Assembly (NCBI GenBank): GCA_947302275.1
Contig: CAMYUW010000011.1
Location: 1-64,000 of the forward strand
Origin: an uncultured Prevotellaceae bacterium
GTDB taxonomy: Bacteria; Bacteroidota; Bacteroidia; Bacteroidales; Muribaculaceae
Length of the DNA stretch: 64,000 nt
Direction of reading: 5' to 3'
Under the pieces are notes generated by a model. It was given only the letters and a program-made list of their open reading frames with translations. It was not told the DNA's origin and did no database searches. The position numbers and the translations under genes are program-made. Position 1 is the first letter of the stretch. Each line of letters starts with the position of its first letter. Shown here one piece after another: positions 18,851 through 27,607 of the stretch.

Positions 18851-18879
18851 TAAATGATCAATGTCAACAATCCGAACCC

Positions 18880-19278
18880 TTAGAAGGGAGCGTTGCCACC
18901 CTGATTGCCTGCAGCTTGCTGCTGGGGTGCCGGGGCGGTAGTAGTTGGGCGAGCCAGCAACTCGAAGGTGTCCACGTAGATTTCGGTCGTGTAACGCTTC
19001 ACCTGATTGCGGTCCTCCCATGCGCGGGTGCGCAGGCGTCCTTCCAGATAAATCTGGGTACCCTTACGGATGTAACGCTCGGCCACTTCGGCGTTCTTTC
19101 CCCACATCACGATGTTGTGCCACTCGGTGCGCTCGGGAACCTGCACGCCGTTAGCATTGGTGTAAGCGCGGTCCGATGTCGCCAGGGTGAATGATGCTAC
19201 GGGCTGATTCTGTGCGACATAACGCACATCTGGGTCTCGGCCCACACGGCCCAACAGAATGACTTTATTTACTGACAT
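18880..19278 (-). CDS. ssb: Single-stranded DNA-binding protein
   Basis: OB-fold ssDNA-binding protein. It starts MSVNKVILLGRVGRDPDVRY and contains the typical TEWHNIVMWGKNAEVAERYI and GTQIYLEGRLRTRAW segments (OB fold about 1-108). The C-terminal tail is short (about 22 residues, Pro/Gln/Gly-rich) and ends GGNAPF. Most bacterial SSBs end in an acidic DDD(I/L)PF-type tip that recruits repair and replication proteins. Here the Pro-Phe remains but no acidic residue precedes it. At 132 aa it is shorter than usual. It lies 54 bp after the argC-like gene with no separate promoter seen. Confidence 0.93.
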   Translation of the reverse strand: MSVNKVILLGRVGRDPDVRYVAQNQPVASFTLATSDRAYTNANGVQVPERTEWHNIVMWGKNAEVAERYIRKGTQIYLEGRLRTRAWEDRNQVKRYTTEIYVDTFELLARPTTTAPAPQQQAAGNQGGNAPF

Positions 19279-19332
19279 GACTTCTTAATGGTATTTTGTT
19301 TTGAATGAATTGTAAATTATTCGACGTTACTC

Positions 19333-20289
19333 TCAGCAACCAGACCCCTTCAGGGCCAAACCCGCTTTTTCATGCAGGCCATACAACAGGTTCATCGCGT
19401 GCACCGCATTGCCGGCACACCCTTTGAGCAGCGCATCTGTCACGGCATGGATAGTCACTTCACCGCTGCCCTCATCCTTGACGATACGAATCAGGCACTT
19501 GTTGGTATTCTCGACATCGGCGATCGTTATCGGGCGGTCAACCATGAAGACGAAGTTGTGATCCTCATAATACTGCTCATACAGCTGACGAATCGTGTCC
19601 TCATCCACACCGCATCTGAACCGCGCTTCCACTGCCAACGCCCGACGTTCGGCCACTGACGTTATGCTCATGGTCACTGGCTGGCTGAAACTCGACTGGC
19701 ACATTCCCAGTACCATGGCAATCTCTTGCTGCTGGTCACGTGCCCATGCCTCAACACTCATGCCGTCGATGGTTTTACCTTCATCAGGCAGAGCACCCGC
19801 ACCCATTGTGACATGCAATTCCAATGGGCTGTTCAGCATCAGGTTGCGTGCCAACGGCATCAAAGCCAGCAACGACACCGCCGCCGCATTTCCAGGCACG
19901 GTAACCATGCGGGACCCATGCACGAGCAGGCGGCGCTGCATCTCGCTCAAGCCATACCTCCACGCCTTTTCCTCACCATGATCCAGATTGTGGCTTCCGC
20001 TCAAGTCAATGACATTCACGTCATCAGGCACATCGAGTGAGCCCAAACGGGCACACACCTCCTGACGGTTGCCACACAAGTAAATCAGGTCAACCTCGTC
20101 GAGAGGACAATCGCGCTGCACCGTGAGGTCACATTCCCCCACGATACCAGGTACGACATCATCGAGACGCCTTTCGGCACATTCGGCATCACACACCCAC
20201 ATCAAGTCCACGTCAGGATGATTGATGAGGATGCGGACCAACTCGGCCGAATAAAGGTCTTTACAACCGACTATCCCTACCTTAATCAT
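19333..20289 (-). CDS. ArgC-like protein (N-acetyl-gamma-glutamyl-phosphate reductase family) lacking catalytic residues
   Basis: Clear ArgC relative by length (318 aa) and by conserved blocks: INHPD near 23-27, NVIDLSG (92-98), MPLARNLML (144-152), NTNKCLI (261-267) and the end LLKGCAGNAVHAMNLLYGL. The active-site features are gone. The family NPGC segment reads VPGN (131-134), so the nucleophilic Cys is Asn134. The catalytic-His segment (HxHxPEI type) reads DQQQEI (185-190). The N-terminal GGAGYTG-like nucleotide loop reads GCKDLYSAE. Reductase activity is therefore unlikely, yet the frame is intact. It lies 19 bp downstream of argR, suggesting a regulatory or structural role, or a recently inactivated enzyme. 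Confidence 0.85.
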   Translation of the reverse strand: MIKVGIVGCKDLYSAELVRILINHPDVDLMWVCDAECAERRLDDVVPGIVGECDLTVQRDCPLDEVDLIYLCGNRQEVCARLGSLDVPDDVNVIDLSGSHNLDHGEEKAWRYGLSEMQRRLLVHGSRMVTVPGNAAAVSLLALMPLARNLMLNSPLELHVTMGAGALPDEGKTIDGMSVEAWARDQQQEIAMVLGMCQSSFSQPVTMSITSVAERRALAVEARFRCGVDEDTIRQLYEQYYEDHNFVFMVDRPITIADVENTNKCLIRIVKDEGSGEVTIHAVTDALLKGCAGNAVHAMNLLYGLHEKAGLALKGSGC

Positions 20290-20308
20290 TAACAGGCCGC
20301 ATTGGTTT

Positions 20309-20854
20309 CTAGCCCATCACATTGAGAATGTTCTTGGGCATGAACTGCTCAAATACGGCTTGCGCCTGTTCGTGGGTTACACCCTCGGCAAGAATAGCCA
20401 CCACCGTATCGGCGCCAGCGATTGTGCCCAGGACTTCAGGAGGACGGCTCATGTCGATATCATAAGCCAGACCGGGAGCATATCCGTTACGTGTCTTGAT
20501 AACAGCCAAGTTTCCCGAGAATGTTACCGACACCAGACCCACCTGCTTGGCAGCGTGGGTATCGGTCTGACGCATGCTCAACAGCCTATCCTGCAGCTGG
20601 TTGCTGTCAGGAATGATATACATGTACGTATTGCGGTCGGTAGCCACCTTCGAGATCTTCAGCGCCTTCAAGTCACGAGACAGGGTTGCTTGAGTCACAT
20701 TGATGTTGTGCTCACGCAACATGTCGGCCAATTCACTCTGGCTGCCGATGCAGTTCGTCTTGATCAGGTCAGTGATCAACTGTAAACGGTCACGTTTTCT
20801 TTTCACGAGTACTTTCTTTTTTCTTGGTTTTTTTGTTAATGTTGTTGTCTCCAT
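20309..20854 (-). CDS. argR: Arginine repressor ArgR
   Basis: Winged-helix repressor of arginine genes. A basic N-terminal extension (about 1-22) precedes the DNA-binding domain (about 23-90, with SQSELADMLREHNINVTQAT and SRDLKAL). The hexamerisation/arginine-binding domain follows, with GTIAGADT at 143-150. In well-studied ArgR proteins this motif is GTI(A/C)GDDT and the two Asp residues bind arginine. Here the first is Ala148. The gene leads a likely argR-argC-like pair. A TACCTTTG promoter and a 30-bp palindrome lie upstream. Confidence 0.93.
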   Translation of the reverse strand: METTTLTKKPRKKKVLVKRKRDRLQLITDLIKTNCIGSQSELADMLREHNINVTQATLSRDLKALKISKVATDRNTYMYIIPDSNQLQDRLLSMRQTDTHAAKQVGLVSVTFSGNLAVIKTRNGYAPGLAYDIDMSRPPEVLGTIAGADTVVAILAEGVTHEQAQAVFEQFMPKNILNVMG

Positions 20855-20887
20855 AATTATATATACTTGAAAAATTGGTTAGTGTTG

Positions 20888-20895
20888 CAAAGGTA
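20888..20895 (-). promoter_or_regulatory. argR promoter, TACCTTTG
   Basis: TACCTTTG on the minus strand, 33 bp upstream of the argR ATG, matches TAnnTTTG. A TTG-rich stretch (GTTGTTGG) about 16-20 nt further upstream could serve as the -33 element. Confidence 0.6.
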
Positions 20896-20958
20896 ATGAC
20901 ATTTTGCAATTCCAACAACATAATTATTGGTTTTTTTGACCGTTGCCACTACTTTCCA

Positions 20959-20988
20959 TGAATTTTAATGAATTATTCATCAAATTCA
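20959..20988. promoter_or_regulatory. 30-bp palindrome upstream of argR, candidate operator
   Basis: Nested inverted repeat: TGAATTT and AAATTCA outside, ATGAAT and ATTCAT inside, around a central T. The TGAAT/ATTCA halves resemble ARG-box half sites but with different spacing. It lies about 65 bp beyond the -7 box of argR and 43 bp past the lipase stop codon, so a weak terminator is the alternative; there is no T-run. Confidence 0.4.
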
Positions 20989-21030
20989 GTAAGACACCCC
21001 ACCCCTACACATCTATATATTTATATATAA

Positions 21031-22689
21031 TTACTGAATATCTTCATGGTTTTTCTTGTTGGGCACCATCCACTGGGGGTCAAGTTGGAATTTCTGCCAG
21101 GCAGCGAGCAGTTGGGATTTGCAGGCCAGTAGAAGTTGATGCCCGCTGGTAAGGTTGGTCGGATCCGACTCTATCGTTTCAAGATAATCGAGCAGGTTAA
21201 AACACATGGTGTACTGGCCGCAAGCCATCAGTGCCTGAGGCATGCCCGTTTTCACATCCTCGGCCGTGAACCACAGGGTGGAACCCATGGTGGCGGCTTG
21301 TGCACTGTTCTGCTGCATGGCATCGCTAGGCACCAGATAGGCGGGCAATTCATTTTCGTCTTTGATTATCCTCTTTCCCTTGGAATCCGGCAAGCGTTTG
21401 CACCATCTCTCATCGGGGCGCAACTCATAGACGGTAGTCGATAATCTCCGGTTTTCCCATGCCGGGTTTTCATACAGCACATCGTAATTCAGTTGACGCA
21501 TGCGTTTCATGAATACTTCGCTGCTCATCTTCACAAGCGACTTGGCACGGTTCATCAGCAACGCTTCAATAGTGGCAAACTTCATGTGGCTGATAAAAGT
21601 CGCATTGTTGCCGATAAAGGTCTTGCCTATGGCACTATACATCTTGTTCTTCAACAGAGCACCTGCGATGTTGACAACCGTCACTATGGCCAAAACAACT
21701 GCCATCACACCTGTCCAGAATCCGCTGCCCAGCACAATGGAGAGAATAAACAATGCCATCATTACCGCCTCGGTAATCAGGCCGTAGTTGCGCAATCGAC
21801 CGATGGTCAGTTTGCTGGCGCCCTTGGGCAACATCTGCTCGCTGGGCTCATATCCGTTCATGTAAGGACTGCTCACATCGCTCACGATCACCAGGTCAAA
21901 TGCCTGGTCGGTACGATTCCTGTCCTTACGGTATCTTCTACTGCGCTTCTCGGCAAGGACAATCGACTCGATACCCTGGTTATCCGCCACTCCGCCATCC
22001 ATGAGCCCAAAGCGCTTTGTGATGGTGCTGGCAACGTCGGGTTGCTGAGACACCTTGAAGTCATCAGGATACATCATCGGTTCAAAGCCACTCGGGAAAC
22101 ACGATGAGCATGCCAGAGCTTCACCTGCCGTGATGTAGCGTGCCACCTTCAATCCGATATGGTGCTTGGAATTGCCGAACACGCCGTAGTAAAGCCTCTT
22201 GTCGTCGGTCGTCAGGCCTTCGGTGACTCGGAAGCGGAACGGTAACGCATTGTCAAAGTCGGTCGCCAGTGCCGTGTAGTCCTTCACGTGAATATGGTCA
22301 AGATTATCGATGATATCACCCATCGTCGCGTGCTTAAACAGGCGCTCGTCATATATACCCGCCATGATTTTGATGAGCGAAGCATTGCGGTTAGCCTTCT
22401 CAGAACTCATCCCCTGCAACACCTGCACAACCAGATCCTCGTCGACCAGGAAGTTATACAACTCATCAATCATTTCATCAACGGGCTGTCTGTTAGCCAG
22501 AGCCAACATGTACTTCAGCGCGGGAATTGTGCCACCCGAGACCGACGACATCGCCGACACGCAACCCAGCAGCGTTCGGCCATCTTCCAAGCGGATAGAA
22601 TTCAGAAAGGACATTGTACCCAAGTCGAACGTTGCAGCCCGATAACCTCCTCCCGAAAAAGTCAGACCGATATTCAATTCGTTTTCCAT
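21031..22689 (-). CDS. Patatin-like phospholipase family protein with internal membrane segments
   Basis: Predicted serine acyl hydrolase. The oxyanion loop SGGGYRAA is near the N-terminus, the nucleophile is in SSVSGGT (Ser51 from the chosen start), and the catalytic Asp is in MDGGVADNQG (about residue 231). Unusually, residues about 302-347 contain two strongly hydrophobic stretches (MMALFILSIVL and VMAVVLAIVTVVNIAGALL), so it is probably membrane-anchored. The ATG at 22689 was chosen (552 aa). An in-frame TTG at 22719 overlaps the promoter box and is unlikely. The substrate is unknown; membrane phospholipids or lysolipids are the natural guess. It is a single-gene unit. Confidence 0.87.
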   Translation of the reverse strand: MENELNIGLTFSGGGYRAATFDLGTMSFLNSIRLEDGRTLLGCVSAMSSVSGGTIPALKYMLALANRQPVDEMIDELYNFLVDEDLVVQVLQGMSSEKANRNASLIKIMAGIYDERLFKHATMGDIIDNLDHIHVKDYTALATDFDNALPFRFRVTEGLTTDDKRLYYGVFGNSKHHIGLKVARYITAGEALACSSCFPSGFEPMMYPDDFKVSQQPDVASTITKRFGLMDGGVADNQGIESIVLAEKRSRRYRKDRNRTDQAFDLVIVSDVSSPYMNGYEPSEQMLPKGASKLTIGRLRNYGLITEAVMMALFILSIVLGSGFWTGVMAVVLAIVTVVNIAGALLKNKMYSAIGKTFIGNNATFISHMKFATIEALLMNRAKSLVKMSSEVFMKRMRQLNYDVLYENPAWENRRLSTTVYELRPDERWCKRLPDSKGKRIIKDENELPAYLVPSDAMQQNSAQAATMGSTLWFTAEDVKTGMPQALMACGQYTMCFNLLDYLETIESDPTNLTSGHQLLLACKSQLLAAWQKFQLDPQWMVPNKKNHEDIQ

Positions 22690-22716
22690 TCCTTTGTTTT
22701 CTCGATTAATTACTGA

Positions 22717-22748
22717 CAAAAGTAATCATTTACATTGATTCTTCCAAA
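22717..22748 (-). promoter_or_regulatory. Promoter of the patatin-like gene
   Basis: TTTG (22748-22745), a 20-nt spacer, and TACTTTTG (22724-22717) make a near-ideal Bacteroidetes promoter, 27 bp from the ATG at 22689. Confidence 0.75.
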
Positions 22749-22754
22749 TCCAAC

Positions 22755-22793
22755 CGCCTAAAACAAGAGCAGGCCCCAGTTGTAGGAGCCTGC
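22755..22793 (-). terminator. Terminator of the dockerin protein gene
   Basis: On the minus strand GCAGGCTCC pairs with GGGGCCTGC across a 7-nt loop, and the stem is followed by TCTTGTTTT. It lies just after the gene ending at 22817. Confidence 0.65.
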
Positions 22794-22816
22794 CCGATTG
22801 TATTCTCTAAACCCTA

Positions 22817-24337
22817 TTATTCATTACCGCCAGACAGCAGCATGTCAATCAGGGTTGTAACGTCAGCGATCGACACAGCATTATCTTCAAATACGTCTGC
22901 ATTAACCGGGCTGAACTGGTCCGACTCTTCGAAGTCGCCACTCAGCAGGTGGTCAATGAGGGTGGTGACATCCGAGATAGTTACGTAGCCGTCCTTGTTC
23001 ACGTCACCTTTTAGGTAGTCGGGGCCGATCGGGCCGGCCAAGGTCACGATAACCTCAGTGATGCGCACTTGCATGTTCTGATCAAAATCTACAAACTGGG
23101 CATTGCCTTCCCATACGCCATCGGTGCCGTTTTCGCCACTGACGGTAAACGTGCCATCGATTCCATCGGCAAGCGACAGATGTTTAACAGCGTAACCATA
23201 CAAGCTTTTGAACTCAATCTTGATAATCGGAGCTCCAACTGATGTGAAATTAAAAGCTGAAGAGTCATTCGGGCCATAGATAGCGTAATGGCCAGATCTA
23301 CTGATCTTACCGTCACCGACATACATGGTAACAGGACCTTTCACAATACTAAAGTGACCACGTGCTTCAAGAGCTGATTCGCCAAAATCATTAAGAGCGT
23401 TGAAGACAATTTCTGAAGTCTCAGAAGACAATTTGGTATAGGTAGCGCTCACCACCTCGCTCTCCACGTCGCCAACCTTGGCCTTGGCCCAGATGGTGAT
23501 GTCATCGGTCACGGGGATGGGATCAACATACTGGCTCCACAACTCATTGTCCAGACTGTAGTAGATCTTAGCGTTCGGGGTTGCGCATTCCAGGGTCACC
23601 TCAAAGGGTTCGCTGAAAGTGCCCTCAGCAGGTGTAAAGACAGGAGCTTCGACGGTCTGCGGAACCTTGGTAAAGGTCACAGTCACATACTCGCTCATTT
23701 CACTTCCCTTCTTCGAGACAGCGGTATAGGTCGTAGTTTCGGTCACATAGAAGGGTCCACGGTAATATATCCAAGTACCCTGATCTTCCTCGGTACCAAT
23801 CCAGTAGAAGATCTGAGCATTCTCGGTGGCACATTTAAGGGTCACCTCCAGACTGCCGCTGAACTCACCGCCATTGGGGGAGAATACGGGAGCCACGAGT
23901 TCCTCAACAACTTCCTCGGCAATGGTAACGACAATCTTGGTGCAACGCACCTGGGAAGCCGTGTTCAAGACGAAGGATGCGGCATCACCCTGCCAGATGC
24001 CTACATTGCTACCCGACTGGCAGGTGTAACCATTTCCGTAGAATTGATCCGGCCCATAGCTTTGGCTATAGGAACCCTCGCAGGTGAATTCCACTTTCTT
24101 GATGTTACCTACAGATGATGATACCGTAGCAGTGCTGCCAGCAGCGAAACGATAGGGCGAAGCAGCGAGAGCAGCCTTGGTGCCACTGATGGTTACACCA
24201 TTAAGCACCATCACATCGGCAGCGGTGGCCGATGTATTATTGCCCTTAGTCACGCCTGGAATAAAGGTCACAGTCGTGTCTGCCCATGCCGACATTGCAA
24301 GCAGGGCCACAAAAAGAAGAGATAAAACTTTTTTCAT
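22817..24337 (-). CDS. Secreted protein with chitobiase-C-like Ig modules and a C-terminal dockerin-like domain
   Basis: 506 aa with a cleavable signal peptide (about 1-19, ending SAWA). Two copies of a lectin-like beta-sandwich appear at about 21-140 and 308-435; both contain a VR(C/I)T(K/E)(I/V)(V)VT(I/L)A strand. Between them are two modules of the chitobiase/beta-hexosaminidase C-terminal type (about 147-224 and 230-302; APVF(S/T)P, then GxFSxxxEVTLxCAT). A dockerin-like pair of calcium loops ends the protein (GDVNKDGYVTISDVTTLIDH near 444 and VSIADVTTLIDMLLSGG). No catalytic domain is seen. It probably works outside the cell in carbohydrate binding or surface assembly. The second dockerin loop (DVFEDNAVSI) has lost part of its DxNxDG pattern. 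Confidence 0.8.
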   Translation of the reverse strand: MKKVLSLLFVALLAMSAWADTTVTFIPGVTKGNNTSATAADVMVLNGVTISGTKAALAASPYRFAAGSTATVSSSVGNIKKVEFTCEGSYSQSYGPDQFYGNGYTCQSGSNVGIWQGDAASFVLNTASQVRCTKIVVTIAEEVVEELVAPVFSPNGGEFSGSLEVTLKCATENAQIFYWIGTEEDQGTWIYYRGPFYVTETTTYTAVSKKGSEMSEYVTVTFTKVPQTVEAPVFTPAEGTFSEPFEVTLECATPNAKIYYSLDNELWSQYVDPIPVTDDITIWAKAKVGDVESEVVSATYTKLSSETSEIVFNALNDFGESALEARGHFSIVKGPVTMYVGDGKISRSGHYAIYGPNDSSAFNFTSVGAPIIKIEFKSLYGYAVKHLSLADGIDGTFTVSGENGTDGVWEGNAQFVDFDQNMQVRITEVIVTLAGPIGPDYLKGDVNKDGYVTISDVTTLIDHLLSGDFEESDQFSPVNADVFEDNAVSIADVTTLIDMLLSGGNE

Positions 24338-24657
24338 AATAACGATAAATTCAATTATAAAGCGAATAACTGTTTATGATCAGTAAGAGGTATTTCTATA
24401 ACATAAAAAATGGAGGGTCAAAGAACATTTCAAATTTATCTGCCACAAAATTACAATTTCTCTCCCAATTATCCAAACCTAACTCACAACAAAATAACTT
24501 TTTACATGTGAGCGAACCATCATGTTTAGAGTTTAGAACTACGGGTTTAAAGAAACATCCGCGTTGCATTAACACGGATGCTTTATTAGATCATTTATGA
24601 TTTCTATTGAACCCTTGCGGGCAAGATAGAAATCTTAGTGACGTTGGAGTGACAGTC
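24338..24657. other. Intergenic region with a promoter box and a terminator
   Basis: 320 bp without a gene. A minus-strand TAAATTTG (24431-24438) may start the gene ending at 22817. A hairpin at 24556-24580 (CATCCGTGT / ACGCGGATG on the minus strand) followed by TTTCTTT is a likely terminator for the large LRR gene ending at 24658. The rest shows nothing recognisable. Confidence 0.5.
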
Positions 24658-27537
24658 CTATTGCTCGGCAAAACGCACGGCACGAACGGTACACCCTGTG
24701 CAGCGGAAATCGTACCACATATGCCACCTCGACCTACCGAAGAACTGGATGTAGGCATCGCCCGAGTTTTCCCCTTCATTTGCGATATCCCACTTGTCAG
24801 GGGAGCAGAGTGTGCGTGACCAGTAATAGCCGTTCTCACCCGCCCAGTAGGCATGATTTGAGAAACCGCCAGCTGCGGGCAAGAATATGGTATTCTCGTT
24901 TGGCCCAATAACCAACAGGCCATTCACGTCGTTGAGCGTAGTCCATTGCCATGTACAGCAATCGCAAAGTTCTTGAAGCTGTTCCAGCGTCGGCATGCGC
25001 CACGAGGGGCCCCAGTTGACATAGGCCGCATCGTCCTCGGGATCCAACTCCGTTTTGCTATCGGTAAAGCCATTGTAGCCATATCCACTGTTGTTGCAGT
25101 ACTTGGTCAGCGTGATTCTACTGCCGTTGCACCACTTGTAGGTGCTCCAGTCGTAGTTGTCCTTCGGTGCGGTCTCGCCCCAGGCGAAGTAGTCGCCGTC
25201 TTCCTCGGGGCTGCTAGCACCCACATTGCACGTTGCCCACAGCGTGCCGCTGGGCAGCCCCAGGTCAACCCATTCGTGCTCAGGCTCCACATGAGCGCCC
25301 AGAATGATGTCAATGATTGCATTGATATCGGCGATGCTGATTTCACCGTCATTGTTCACGTCGGCGCAAACGCTATAATACTGATCACCCTGCTGAATGA
25401 AGTCGATTACGGCATTGACATCGGCGATATTTACCTCATCATCACCGTTAACGTCGCCCGGCAGGTTGGGATACTCACCATAGTTGACGATGATCGTGTG
25501 GGGGGTGCCATAGGCCTTGCATGTACCGGTCGCATTGGCAACGCTGTAGCGCACATAGTAGTTACCTGCCTTGGTGAAGGTATAATCCAGATCGTCCTTA
25601 TCGGATTGCCGGAGGATGACATTTTCAAATTCGGGATCGGTTGCTATTTCCCACGAGCTATTGGCCACCGCATCGGTAGGATAGCCCTCAAAGGAGAGCT
25701 GCAATGGGACCGCTCCGATGATTTCCCCATGAATATCGATGAGCACATCGTCATTTGGTTCCACTATGGAGCGGCAATCCACAGTCTGAGTAACAAAATA
25801 GAAACCCTCCAAAGACTCGCCGTAGCCCCACTCCTCAAGGAAACGGTCGCCAGTGAGCATAAAATCGGTGTCGCACAGCGGCGGCACAATCGCCATACCC
25901 TGGTCCAGGGCAGCAAAACTCTCGACAAACTGCCGGCGCAGCCAATAATTATTTGTGTCATTCCACACCAGCGAGTAGTAAGTCAGTTTGATGTCGCGGT
26001 CGAGCACCTGTCGGCGGCCGTCTACCGTATAGTAGGGGATAGTGACACCCTGCCCCTCAACATTAATTGTCATCAAGTCGCACGGATCCACGTTGTTGAA
26101 TGACATGTCATTCAACTCTAGGCGGTAGTCGGCATAGTTGACCACCCAATAGTAATAGATACGGGAGCCATCGGTGATCCGGTAGCCCGTGTTGGGGATG
26201 ATGTGGTTGAGCGTGGTGATGTTGCCCGTGCGTGTAATATCTGTCAACTCCTCAATTTGGAGTTGGCCGCTGCTGTAGTCAAATCTTTGCCAGGTCACCG
26301 CGTCGTCGGTTGCAGCGGTAAAATTCATCTTCACCCCGTCGGTATTGTAAACGACAAAGATTTTGTTCAGACCGGTACTTAGCTCAGGCGTCACCTCGAT
26401 AACGGGAAGCTCCCCACCGGTAAATGTAGGTATCGGGTCGGCCACAACCTGTCCGAAAAACCGATGCCAGCGCCAGTCGGCCTGATAAGCGTCAACCGTC
26501 CCTTCGGGCACATGCAGCGTGCGGCTTACATAGTCCGCAGGGTCCTGATAGAAGACGTCATTGCCCATTGAGATTGCCGACGGGTCGGCAATATATGAAT
26601 ACACATCATCCAGTCCACTGCAGTTATAGAACGCGGCGAGACCGATATGGGTGACCGAACTGGGGATAGCGATGCTCGTCAGGCTAGAGCAAAGAGAGAA
26701 CGCATAGTCACCAATGTGAGTGACAGAGTTTGGAATATCGATGTTCGTAAGGCCCGTGCAGCCCGAGAAAGCGCTATAGCCGAGGGCTGTGACAGAATTA
26801 GGAATTACGGTGCTCTTGCAGCCCGCAACCAATCTGTTGCTTGAAGTCTCAATGATGGCGTTGCAATCGTTGCGGGAATCGTAATTCGGATTATCACTAT
26901 CCACTATTACGCCAGGCAGGCCTGTGCAGTAATGAAACAGGCCCTCGCCGAACTTGATGACCGTCTTGGGGATGACGATGGTCGATGTCAGATTGCTGCA
27001 GAAAGCAAACGCAAAGACACCGATGTGGGTGACCGAGTCCGGGATGGAGATGCTCGTCAAGCCACTGCAGCCCATAAACGAATCGTTGCCGATGACGCGA
27101 AGTGCGTTGGGGAGAGTTATGCTTGTCAGGCCGCTGCAACCCCTGAACGCATAATCCTGGATGACCGAAACCGAGTTACCGATAGTTACGCTCCTCAGAC
27201 CAGAGCAATATTCAAACGCGGAGTCGCTGATATAGGTAACCGAGTTGGGAATAATCACGCTCGTCAGGTCCCTGCAGCCTTTAAACGCCCAGCTGCCTAT
27301 AGTGGATACTGTATAGGTCACGCCGCCATAAGTGACCGTTGCGGGAATGGTGATATCACCACTGTAAGAATAGTTGCTGCTGCCGTCACTGTTTTTTTGA
27401 TAGGTGACGGAGACTGAGACCTGGTTACCGTTAATGTTGTAATAGATGCCGTCCACCTCAAAGTCTTGGGCGGTGACAGCAAGGGCCGGCAACAACAGGG
27501 CCAGCAGCAGGAGTGCTAACGTGTTCAAACTCTTCAT
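24658..27537 (-). CDS. Secreted BspA-type LRR protein with dockerin-like and C-terminal FISUMP domains
   Basis: 959 aa. A signal peptide (about 1-23) and a short N-terminal beta region (FEVDGIYYNINGNQV) lead to about ten BspA-type leucine-rich repeats (about 75-330), recognised by AFxGCSGLTSxxIPNSVTxIG. A middle region (about 385-690) holds beta-sandwich modules, the last one PKD/Ig-like (YTFTKAGNYYVRYSV). A dockerin-like pair (GDVNGDDEVNIADVNAVIDF and DVNNDGEISIADINAIIDII) lies near 700-760. A FISUMP/DUF1566-type domain (WVDLGLPSGTLWATCNVGA to the end) follows. Likely surface-exposed, for adhesion or glycan contact. It lies 70 bp after the related gene at 27608, perhaps co-transcribed. Confidence 0.85.
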   Translation of the reverse strand: MKSLNTLALLLLALLLPALAVTAQDFEVDGIYYNINGNQVSVSVTYQKNSDGSSNYSYSGDITIPATVTYGGVTYTVSTIGSWAFKGCRDLTSVIIPNSVTYISDSAFEYCSGLRSVTIGNSVSVIQDYAFRGCSGLTSITLPNALRVIGNDSFMGCSGLTSISIPDSVTHIGVFAFAFCSNLTSTIVIPKTVIKFGEGLFHYCTGLPGVIVDSDNPNYDSRNDCNAIIETSSNRLVAGCKSTVIPNSVTALGYSAFSGCTGLTNIDIPNSVTHIGDYAFSLCSSLTSIAIPSSVTHIGLAAFYNCSGLDDVYSYIADPSAISMGNDVFYQDPADYVSRTLHVPEGTVDAYQADWRWHRFFGQVVADPIPTFTGGELPVIEVTPELSTGLNKIFVVYNTDGVKMNFTAATDDAVTWQRFDYSSGQLQIEELTDITRTGNITTLNHIIPNTGYRITDGSRIYYYWVVNYADYRLELNDMSFNNVDPCDLMTINVEGQGVTIPYYTVDGRRQVLDRDIKLTYYSLVWNDTNNYWLRRQFVESFAALDQGMAIVPPLCDTDFMLTGDRFLEEWGYGESLEGFYFVTQTVDCRSIVEPNDDVLIDIHGEIIGAVPLQLSFEGYPTDAVANSSWEIATDPEFENVILRQSDKDDLDYTFTKAGNYYVRYSVANATGTCKAYGTPHTIIVNYGEYPNLPGDVNGDDEVNIADVNAVIDFIQQGDQYYSVCADVNNDGEISIADINAIIDIILGAHVEPEHEWVDLGLPSGTLWATCNVGASSPEEDGDYFAWGETAPKDNYDWSTYKWCNGSRITLTKYCNNSGYGYNGFTDSKTELDPEDDAAYVNWGPSWRMPTLEQLQELCDCCTWQWTTLNDVNGLLVIGPNENTIFLPAAGGFSNHAYWAGENGYYWSRTLCSPDKWDIANEGENSGDAYIQFFGRSRWHMWYDFRCTGCTVRAVRFAEQ

Positions 27538-27607
27538 TATCGCTTTGGGTACCTAGTGTTATTGAATGTGGAAAATTTGCAGGGCTCTCATTCTTTGGAA
27601 GATAAAT

